From an uncultured Phaeodactylibacter sp. (lineage in GTDB: Bacteria > Bacteroidota > Bacteroidia > Chitinophagales > Saprospiraceae), in the NCBI GenBank assembly GCA_913062745.1, contig CAJXXJ010000239.1, positions 1 to 6,291 on the forward strand: a stretch of 6,291 bases of DNA, in the 5' to 3' direction. A program made the translations under genes and the position numbers. The number at the start of each line of letters is the position of its first letter. Positions within the stretch are counted from its first letter, which is position 1. Shown here piece by piece: positions 1 through 4,602 of the stretch. The notes beneath the pieces were generated by a model. It searched no databases. It worked only from the letters and a program-made list of their open reading frames with translations, and was not told the DNA's origin.

Positions 1-2
1 TC

Positions 3-791
3 GGCGGAGATTACGTGGATGAAATCCTGCTGACTGAAGGCCTGGGGGACTGCTGGAAACCCCGCATGAGCCCCAACCGGCAAAAAGTGGCGTTCCTCTC
101 GCTGGAAGGCACACAGGTGCATCTCTTTACGATGGACCGCGATGGCAGTAACGTGCAGCAGGTGACGAGTGAAGTACCGGTGATGAGCTACAACAACGAG
201 CGCATCGACTACGCCTGGTCGCCCAACAGCGGTCAGCTGCTGTATATGAATTTCAACAAAGCCTACAAAATAAACGTCGATGGGACCGGCCTCACCGAAT
301 TTGCGGAAGCACCCCAAGGCAGGGCTTTTTCCGGCCTCGACTGGACTTCCCACCCCAATCATGTGGTAGCCCGCGTGCGGGGCAACAATCATTACGAAGA
401 TGAACTATACCTGATCAATCCGCAGGGGCAGTTGGATACCCTGCGGGCAGATGAGCCCGGAGCGCTGAGCAACCCCATGTTTTCAGTCGACGGCACCGAA
501 GTGCTCTTCAGTTATGATGTCAGCGGCAGCCAAAACCCGAATGGCAGATTGATTGATATGCGCCTGTTCATTATGGATGTCAGTAACCCGGGCAGCATCC
601 GCTCACTGAACGCGCAGAAACAGGACGGCACCAATGATATCGAAGCCCGCTATTCCTCTACCGGAGGGGTGGTCATCTGTACCAATGTGCCTAACGATGG
701 CGTCTCCGACCCCATAATTTACCAAATTGATCTCGACGGTACCAACCGGTCGCTTATGTTTTTTGGCGCTTCTATGATCGATATGCGGTAA
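3..791 (+). CDS. TolB-like PD40 beta-propeller protein (5' partial)
   Basis: The frame is open to the left edge (first whole codon at 3) and ends in TAA at 789-791, so this is the C-terminal 262 residues of a longer protein. A GTG at 15 lies inside a propeller strand and is not a plausible start. About five blade-like units follow one another, with typical PD40 (WD40-like TolB) signatures: PRMSPNRQKVAF...LFTMDRDGSNVQQVT, YAWSPNSGQLLY...INVDGTGLTEF, LDWTSHPNHVVA...LYLINPQGQLDTL, PMFSVDGTEVLFSYD...LFIMDVSNPG and ARYSSTGGVVICT...IYQIDLDGTN. TolB-like propellers usually act in the periplasm or at the cell surface as protein-binding scaffolds, and the missing N-terminus would probably carry the export signal; both points are inference. 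It seems to be the last gene of its transcript, since a terminator follows 76 bp downstream. Neither the partner nor the precise role can be read from this fragment. Confidence 0.88.
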   Translation, partial: GGDYVDEILLTEGLGDCWKPRMSPNRQKVAFLSLEGTQVHLFTMDRDGSNVQQVTSEVPVMSYNNERIDYAWSPNSGQLLYMNFNKAYKINVDGTGLTEFAEAPQGRAFSGLDWTSHPNHVVARVRGNNHYEDELYLINPQGQLDTLRADEPGALSNPMFSVDGTEVLFSYDVSGSQNPNGRLIDMRLFIMDVSNPGSIRSLNAQKQDGTNDIEARYSSTGGVVICTNVPNDGVSDPIIYQIDLDGTNRSLMFFGASMIDMR

Positions 792-867
792 AGAATACCG
801 GCAGCAAGCAGAGGTATGCATTAAGGGGAATCAGAATTTACCTCAAAGCTTTTTAGCCAAATCTCAG

Positions 868-905
868 GCACCAGGCTGATTTATTCGGCTCTGGTGCTTT
901 TTTTT
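868..905 (+). terminator. Rho-independent terminator after the propeller gene
   Basis: GCACCAG (868-874) pairs perfectly with CTGGTGC (891-897) around a 16-nt loop, and the stem can be extended by a G-T and an A-T pair at its base. Eight T residues (898-905) follow at once. It lies 76 bp beyond the stop of the propeller gene on the same strand, so it should end that transcript. It also separates that gene from the candidate RNA gene downstream. There is no A-run before the left arm, so it should work on the plus strand only. Confidence 0.85.
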
Positions 906-980
906 GAGGTTAGCTGTAACCTTAATCCCGGTAATCCGTTGATAATCAGAAAATGGCAGGATTGTGTGTTTTGAGTTATG

Positions 981-988
981 TATCTTTG
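981..988 (+). promoter_or_regulatory. Candidate Bacteroidota promoter -7 element for the ncRNA
   Basis: TATCTTTG is an exact match to the TAnnTTTG -7 element recognised by the primary sigma factor of Bacteroidota. The nearest upstream TTG in a suitable place (962-964) is only 16 bp away, slightly shorter than the usual spacing of about 17-23, so the -33 element is weak. Transcription would begin near 992. No protein gene follows on the plus strand before the terminator at 1241-1281, so the expected product is an untranslated RNA of about 280 nt. Confidence 0.45.
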
Positions 989-991
989 AAA

Positions 992-1281
992 AGTAAATAT
1001 TAAAAGAGCTTATGCGAGCTGCCAATTGTACAGCACTCCACATCCGCCCTCTTGACTCCCCTATTTCTGCATACCAACAACTGCTATAATGGCCAGCCCA
1101 CCTGAACGGATGGATTCTAAGCCGGGGCAATTCGGATACGAACCCTCTGCGCCATCTGATACCTGTAGGCAAAACCAGCGCATCTGTGCTTCGGGCGGGA
1201 TGCATAGCGGTTGCAGAAGACTACGATTTGTTTGGAAATAGGGGAGGGAGTACTGCGATCAGTACTGTCTCCCTTTTTTTT
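992..1281 (+). ncRNA. Candidate structured non-coding RNA (6S-like shape)
   Basis: The stretch lies between a TAtcTTTG promoter element and a strong terminator and has no convincing plus-strand coding frame. Nested long-range helices form a rod: 1056-1066 with 1236-1246 (11 perfect pairs, CTCCCCTATTT/AAATAGGGGAG), 1078-1086 with 1205-1213 (9 pairs, one G-U), 1097-1106 with 1190-1199 (9 pairs, one A-C mismatch) and 1108-1112 with 1181-1185 (5 pairs, one G-U). Large internal loops separate them, the biggest at 1067-1077 opposite 1214-1235. The wobble pairs are G-U only when read on the plus strand; on the minus strand they become A-C mismatches, which supports this orientation. A closing stem, large internal bubble, terminal arm and core of about 190 nt resemble 6S RNA (ssrS), which sequesters RNA polymerase, but I cannot confirm family motifs. 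RNase P, tmRNA and SRP hallmarks are absent. The 5' end is inferred from the promoter and a shorter mature form (about 1056-1246) is possible. Confidence 0.5.
1241..1281 (+). terminator. Strong rho-independent terminator, possibly bidirectional
   Basis: AGTACTG (1249-1255) pairs perfectly with CAGTACT (1260-1266) around a CGAT tetraloop. The stem continues as GGGGAGG (1241-1247) against TCTCCCT (1268-1274) after one G-G mismatch, and a run of eight T residues (1274-1281) follows. On the plus strand it would end the candidate RNA. On the minus strand the same hairpin starts a few bases after the GNAT stop codon and is followed only by TATTT, so it may also serve, less efficiently, as the end of the nitroreductase-GNAT operon. 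Its lower left arm overlaps the 3' strand of the RNA's closing helix (1236-1246), so the two structures compete. Confidence 0.85.
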
Positions 1282-1588
1282 AGCCCAGGCGGATATTATC
1301 GGCCAGCAAGTCCTGCCATTCCGGGTGCTTAGACATGTACCCGGCCATGTAGGGGCACAGGGGCACTACGCGCAGTTGCTCATCCCTTGCAAACTGCAGC
1401 GCCGTCTTTGCCAGGCGGCTCCCCAAACCCTGCCCGGACAGCGCTTTCGGCACTTCTGTATGAGTCAGGAAAAGCTTTTCTTTCGTCCTGATGTATTCCG
1501 CTACAGCCAGCTTACCCTCTGTTTTAATTTCAAATCGCCGGCGGTCTTCGTTGTGCTGGATTTCCGGAGTATTAGGGGTGGTGTTCAT
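1280..1588 (-). CDS. Small GNAT-family N-acetyltransferase (NATD1/YjdJ type)
   Basis: This 102-residue protein has the compact single-domain form of the NATD1/YjdJ (Acetyltransf_CG-like) branch of the GCN5-related acetyltransferases. The diagnostic block is residues 43-92: HTEVPKAL, then the acetyl-CoA pyrophosphate loop GQGLGS (52-57), then RVVPLCPYMAGYMSKHPEWQDLL, in which Cys78 in the LCPY motif is the conserved cysteine of this branch. Members bind acetyl-CoA, but their physiological acceptors are largely unknown, so no substrate is proposed. The ATG at 1588-1586 lies 5 bp after the nitroreductase stop on the same strand, so the two are almost surely co-transcribed and perhaps translationally coupled. 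The TAA stop (1282-1280) falls inside the T-run of the opposite-strand terminator. The length is normal for the family and nothing appears truncated. Confidence 0.9.
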   Translation of the reverse strand: MNTTPNTPEIQHNEDRRRFEIKTEGKLAVAEYIRTKEKLFLTHTEVPKALSGQGLGSRLAKTALQFARDEQLRVVPLCPYMAGYMSKHPEWQDLLADNIRLG

Positions 1589-1593
1589 CGTTG

Positions 1594-2196
1594 TTAAAGG
1601 ATTTGGGTGGTAAATTCAGACAAAGGCTTCCGGTTGCGGGACGTTTGTTCCCGGCTGCGCAAGGGTTCCTTCAGCTGCTCCGGGTCGCCCAGGTAGCCTA
1701 ATGCAATAAAACAGACCGGCTCCTGCTCCATATTGAGCTCAAATTCATCCTCTGTTTTTTCATAATCGAACCCGGCCATCATGTGCCCGTAAATATCCCG
1801 GGAAGCCGCTTCCAGCATCATGGTGGTATTAGCTGCGCCGGCATCGTGCATGTAGTGCCGGTTGGGGCGGTCATTTTTTGAGAAGGATGTGCGGGCCACG
1901 CTCACCAGCAGCACGGCCGCCTGAGCAGCCCATTCCTGATTGCCCGGTTTGAGGCAGGACAGCAGCAGCTGAAAGCCCTTCTTGTTGGAGCGGTGGGCGT
2001 AAAAATATTCCCAGGGCTGCTCATTGTAGGAACTGGCTGCCCAGCTTGCTGCTTCCAGTAAAGCTTCCAGTTCTTCCTGTGGGATAGGGTCTTCAGAAAA
2101 TGCCCGTGGGCTCCAGCGTTTACGGATAAGCTCATGGATGTCGTGTCGGGTATCGGCAGATTTGGTAGCAGTCAACTGAGCCTTATCGGTCGGCAT
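1594..2196 (-). CDS. Nitroreductase-family FMN-dependent oxidoreductase
   Basis: A 200-residue protein of the nitroreductase fold, usually a homodimer that binds FMN and reduces nitro compounds, quinones or other acceptors with NAD(P)H; the substrate cannot be deduced. The N-terminal block RKRWSPRAFSEDPIP (25-39) is the usual FMN-phosphate-binding arginine region. ASWAASSYNEQPWEYF (50-65) is the typical helix plus SSxNxQPW segment at the flavin. The Ala-rich helix HDAGAANTTMMLEAASRDIYGHMMAGFD (117-144) and FIALGYLGDPEQL (163-175) complete the pattern. The ATG at 2196-2194 (MPTDKAQ) is chosen because homology begins about 20 residues later. The frame stays open upstream to 2331, but that 45-residue extension looks like translated leader and would nearly touch the divergent gene's start. 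It is the first gene of an operon with the GNAT gene 5 bp downstream. A possible -7 element (TACTTTAG, 2259-2252) has one mismatch and no clear -33 partner. Confidence 0.9.
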   Translation of the reverse strand: MPTDKAQLTATKSADTRHDIHELIRKRWSPRAFSEDPIPQEELEALLEAASWAASSYNEQPWEYFYAHRSNKKGFQLLLSCLKPGNQEWAAQAAVLLVSVARTSFSKNDRPNRHYMHDAGAANTTMMLEAASRDIYGHMMAGFDYEKTEDEFELNMEQEPVCFIALGYLGDPEQLKEPLRSREQTSRNRKPLSEFTTQIL

Positions 2197-2345
2197 AATA
2201 TTACGTTTTGTTTGGTGTTTAAACATCGAGGGCGCAGGAAAGTTGTCGTCGCTAAAGTATACAAATCGGAATAGTTCGTAGAATAGTTTAGTCGGGGGAT
2301 GCAGGGGTGCCTTACCTTCCTCCCTCATCAACTTACAGAAAAGTT
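2197..2345. promoter_or_regulatory. Divergent promoter region, nitroreductase / DoxX-like gene
   Basis: These 149 bp between two divergent starts must hold promoters for both genes. Imperfect -7 elements are visible in each direction: TACTTTAG (2259-2252, minus) and TAGTTTAG (2284-2291, plus). Each has one mismatch to TAnnTTTG and no well-placed TTG. A 10-bp perfect palindrome TGTTTAAACA lies at 2216-2225, and GAATAGTT occurs twice in direct orientation (2269-2276 and 2281-2288, period 12 bp), which could be a regulator site. None of these is strong enough to name. Confidence 0.35.
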
Positions 2346-3587
2346 ATGGCTATCAGTATCCCCATATCCTGGTCGCGTCCCCAGCGGCTGATATTCCGGT
2401 TCTTATTCGCTTACTGCGGTTTGTTTATGCTGTCCAATCAGTCCGTCGTCTCCGGCTGGATTATGCCACTGTGGGAACGCTTGTTGATGATGGTAGCGCC
2501 ACTGCTGGGGTTTGATTTAGACACTTCGGTTACCGAGAGTGGAAGTGGAGACGGTCTGTTTAATTACCTGATGGTGGCAACCTTATTGTCGGTATCTGTG
2601 CTGATTGCAGCCCTGTGGTCCTTGCTGGACCACCGCACCGCTTACGGCCGGCTGCTTCAGTTTCTGGTGGTGGCACTGCGGTATTATCTTGTTTTTCAGA
2701 TGCTGGTATATGGGTTTGCTAAAGTAGGGTATGCCCAATTTCCCGCCCCGGGCTACCACCGCCTCATACAGCCCATTGGAGATGCTTCCCCCATGGGGCT
2801 GCTCTGGACCTTTATGGGGTTCTCGTATGGTTATAATCTTTTTACGGGAGGAGCAGAGCTGTTGGGGGGCTTGCTGTTGTTGTTCCGCCGCACCACTACA
2901 CTCGGCGCACTCGTCACTTTTGGAGTCATGGCCAATGTCATGGCGCTCAATTTTTTTTACGACGTGCCGGTAAAGCTGCTATCCACGCACCTCGTCCTGT
3001 TCAGCCTGCTGTTGCTGTTGCTGGATGGCAAGCGGCTGTTGCAGCTCTTCTTTTTCAATAAATCCACTCAGGCTGTTCCTCTGCCCGATTTATTCGATCA
3101 CCGGTGGTATAAGACAGGGAAAATTATCCTCAAGGCCATCATTCTGATTGCTCCGGCAGCACTGCTTTTTACCCTTACCCGCAGGAGCGATAGCGGCAGG
3201 CAGTCCTCAGCACACCTGCAGGGCTTGTACCAAACGGAGATAGTAGTGGAAAACGGAGACACGCTTGCGCACCCTTCGCTAAGCGAAAAAGCCGGCTGGC
3301 CCTACTGGGCACTCGAGCCCGATGGCCGCCTGGCTATACAGTGGGAAGGGCGCAATACCAGCTTTTACCATATCGAAAGCGACAGCGTTTCCCGGCAGAT
3401 CATTTTTCCGGATGAGGCTCCGCTTGATACCGTCCGTTACGAAATGCAGGAAAACGCCCGGGTATGGTTTAATACGGTCAGAGGGAAAGATACACTATCC
3501 TGGTGTGCAAGCCGGCGGCAGCGGAAGGATTTCCTTTTGAACAACCGCGGGTTCCGCTTTATCAACGAGACGCCTTACAACCGCTGA
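2346..3587 (+). CDS. DoxX-like multi-pass membrane protein with C-terminal soluble domain
   Basis: A 413-residue inner-membrane protein. Hydrophobic segments lie at about residues 15-33, 72-93, 103-124, 163-181, 185-203, 211-227 and 260-277. The core between residues 110 and 227 has a DoxX-like look: YYLVFQMLVYGFAKV, then a polar loop with Phe/Pro/Gly, then GDASPMGLLWTFMGFSYGYNLFTGGAELLGGLLLLFRRTTTLGALV and a helix with NVMALNFFYDVPVKL. A globular tail (about 285-413) ends in RGFRFINETPYNR. DoxX relatives are linked to quinone or thiol redox steps, but the substrate here is unknown. ATG 2346 is chosen because the hydrophobic N-terminus begins shortly after it; a GTG at 2307 would add 13 residues without membrane-protein character. 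The gene runs divergently from the nitroreductase, and its stop lies 4 bp from the stop of the opposing AntA-like gene. The fold is fairly sure; the function is not. Confidence 0.82.
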   Translation: MAISIPISWSRPQRLIFRFLFAYCGLFMLSNQSVVSGWIMPLWERLLMMVAPLLGFDLDTSVTESGSGDGLFNYLMVATLLSVSVLIAALWSLLDHRTAYGRLLQFLVVALRYYLVFQMLVYGFAKVGYAQFPAPGYHRLIQPIGDASPMGLLWTFMGFSYGYNLFTGGAELLGGLLLLFRRTTTLGALVTFGVMANVMALNFFYDVPVKLLSTHLVLFSLLLLLLDGKRLLQLFFFNKSTQAVPLPDLFDHRWYKTGKIILKAIILIAPAALLFTLTRRSDSGRQSSAHLQGLYQTEIVVENGDTLAHPSLSEKAGWPYWALEPDGRLAIQWEGRNTSFYHIESDSVSRQIIFPDEAPLDTVRYEMQENARVWFNTVRGKDTLSWCASRRQRKDFLLNNRGFRFINETPYNR

Positions 3588-3591
3588 GCTA

Positions 3592-4401
3592 CTATAGTGC
3601 ACTGAGCGCCCGCTCCGGTTTGAATGCCCGCAGCTCATTGACGAGCCGGTCATTGGCATTGGGGGCAAACAGGGAGGCAGCCCCTGCCCGGTCGTCGAAT
3701 ACGTCCATGTCCAGCTCCTGTGCAAACTGTTTGGCCAGGTCGCCCATGCTGCGGGCGTATGTTCCGGTTTTGCCCATGGCCATAAACAGGTCGATGATAG
3801 CAGTCCGTACCAGTTCGTACCGGTCGAGCTGCATAAGCATCTGCCGCTGTGTTTTGCCTTCCGCGCTTTTGCCCGTTTTAGCGAGCCTGCGGCGAAGCTG
3901 CGCTGCTGAATAACCGAGGATCTCCGCGCGGTATTTCCACCAGTTGCCCGACTGGCCACCGTTGCGGGCCTCGTATACTTTAAGGTGGTTCTTTTCAGCC
4001 GCTTCCTGGCAGGATATCAGGCTCATCGCTTTAGTCAGCTCCAATACCTTCAGCACCTGCTCCTTGCTGATCTGCCCGGCTTGTTCTTCCTCCGCTTCCA
4101 GGTGGGAAAGCCACTTGGCATACTTCAGTTTTACTTTGCTTTTAGAAGACAGGGCAATCAGCTTGGCAAGCTCTACGGACAGGTAGTAGTCCTTGAGAAT
4201 AGGGTTGCCCGGCGTTTTGCGCGGTGCAAAATCCCGCAGTTTTTCCGGCCGGCGGATATCGTCAGAGAAGTTATAAACGTCCCTTAGCCAATGCTTTACA
4301 TTGGTGGCGTAGTGGTGGTCAGCCAGCTGCAATGCCTGGTGCAGTGCGGTGGCGGCAACTACTTTTGTGCCCTTTTTGCTAACGTATACCTGAAGGTCCA
4401 T
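3592..4401 (-). CDS. AntA/AntB antirepressor-like domain protein (orphan)
   Basis: A 269-residue soluble protein with no signal peptide or membrane segment. Residues about 18-103 follow the AntA/AntB phage-antirepressor pattern: TALHQALQ, HYATNVKHWLRDVYNF, a DFAPRKTPGNP segment, then DYYLSVELAKLIALSSKSKVKLKYAKWLSHLE, with the conserved D-Y-x-L-S-x-x-x-A-K core. The charged helical second half (about 110-230) has no domain I recognise and includes NGGQSGNWWKYRAEILGYSAAQLRRRLAK. In phages this domain is found in proteins that counter repressors; here no phage genes surround it, so a domesticated regulator is an inference. In-frame ATGs at 4437 and 4425 are rejected because the promoter (-7 element 4434-4427) would start transcription near 4420, leaving ATG 4401 with a leader of about 20 nt. 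The TAG stop faces the DoxX-like gene across 4 bp. The gene itself is certain; the domain assignment is moderate. Confidence 0.7.
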   Translation of the reverse strand: MDLQVYVSKKGTKVVAATALHQALQLADHHYATNVKHWLRDVYNFSDDIRRPEKLRDFAPRKTPGNPILKDYYLSVELAKLIALSSKSKVKLKYAKWLSHLEAEEEQAGQISKEQVLKVLELTKAMSLISCQEAAEKNHLKVYEARNGGQSGNWWKYRAEILGYSAAQLRRRLAKTGKSAEGKTQRQMLMQLDRYELVRTAIIDLFMAMGKTGTYARSMGDLAKQFAQELDMDVFDDRAGAASLFAPNANDRLVNELRAFKPERALSAL

Positions 4402-4421
4402 AAGCGATGGTAAATGGTTAC

Positions 4422-4435
4422 GCATACAAATATGC
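4422..4435. repeat. Palindrome over the -7 element of the AntA-like gene
   Basis: GCATA (4422-4426) and TATGC (4431-4435) form a perfect 5-bp inverted repeat around CAAA. It covers the whole -7 element of the minus-strand promoter (4427-4434), so a protein bound here would block polymerase. The arms are short, so chance is possible. The placement, together with the longer palindrome on the -33/-35 element, gives it weight as a candidate operator. Confidence 0.4.
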
Positions 4436-4457
4436 ACAAAATGTTTTTAAATGTCAA
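4427..4457 (-). promoter_or_regulatory. Promoter of the AntA-like gene
   Basis: Read on the minus strand, TTGACA (4457-4452) is followed after 17 bp by CATATTTG (4434-4427). As a Bacteroidota promoter this is TTG, 20 bp, and a -7 element with seven of the eight TAnnTTTG-type positions compatible (C replaces the first T). TTGACA is also a perfect classical -35 hexamer. The predicted start is near 4420, about 20 bp before ATG 4401, and this settles the start codon. Both elements are overlapped by palindromes (4422-4435 and 4456-4476). Confidence 0.65.
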
Positions 4458-4476
4458 GTATTTAAAACAAATACTT
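4456..4476. repeat. Inverted repeat, candidate operator at the AntA-like promoter
   Basis: AAGTATTT (4456-4463) and AAATACTT (4469-4476) are exact reverse complements separated by AAAAC, giving a 21-bp dyad with 8-bp arms. The inner end shares two bases with the TTGACA element of the minus-strand promoter, and the rest extends upstream of it. Half-sites of about 8 bp with centres one turn or slightly more apart suit a dimeric helix-turn-helix regulator. It is not followed by a T-run in a useful context, so a terminator is unlikely. Confidence 0.55.
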
Positions 4477-4573
4477 TTCAAAGACGTCCACCACTGATTT
4501 ACAATGGGTTTGGATTGAGTTATATCACTATTACACATGAGCAAAGTCATGGGGTTGCCGTGGGAATAAAGAA

Positions 4574-4581
4574 TACATTTG
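4574..4581 (+). promoter_or_regulatory. Candidate promoter -7 element for the helical protein-CBS operon
   Basis: TACATTTG matches TAnnTTTG exactly. The nearest upstream TTG is at 4555-4557, 16 bp before the element, which is slightly short. Transcription would begin near 4585-4588, about 15 bp before ATG 4603, leaving a very short leader. The transcript would cover the secreted helical protein and both CBS genes. Confidence 0.5.
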
Positions 4582-4602
4582 AAACAGATAAAACGCTACA
4601 CC

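Noticed and set aside
908..921. Small hairpin GGTTA-GCTG-TAACC just after the first terminator
   Set aside because: It has five pairs only, no T-run and no clear relation to a gene or promoter.
1122..1150. tRNA T-arm-like GGTTCGTATCC on the minus strand
   Set aside because: The stem does not extend beyond two pairs, the conserved A of the T-loop is missing, and no acceptor, anticodon or D arm can be built around it.
864..1205. Minus-strand open frame of 113 codons
   Set aside because: Its translation has no family resemblance, it runs through the left arm of a terminator at 868-905, and it is antisense to the candidate structured RNA. The long-range pairing explains the sequence better.
1211..1597. 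Plus-strand open frame of 128 codons
   Set aside because: It reads through the terminator and is antisense to the well-supported GNAT gene. The product is not protein-like in family terms.
2197..2331. 45-residue N-terminal extension of the nitroreductase
   Set aside because: The added residues do not match the family and cover the divergent promoter region. ATG 2196 gives the normal length.
2307..2345. GTG start 13 codons upstream for the DoxX-like gene
   Set aside because: The extra residues are not membrane-like and a good ATG follows at 2346, just before the first hydrophobic segment.
3495..3959. Overlapping open frames antisense or out of frame to the DoxX-like, AntA-like, helical and CBS genes (also around 3503-3913 and 4798-5460)
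   Set aside because: They are shadows of high-GC coding sequence with no family features, and the genuine genes in the other frame have clear domains or signal peptides.
4402..4437. Upstream ATGs (4437, 4425) for the AntA-like gene
   Set aside because: They fall upstream of or within the -7 element, before the predicted transcription start, so they would not be in the mRNA.
4579..4602. TTG start at 4579 for the secreted protein
   Set aside because: It lies inside the TACATTTG promoter element and would place charged residues ahead of a canonical signal peptide that begins at ATG 4603.
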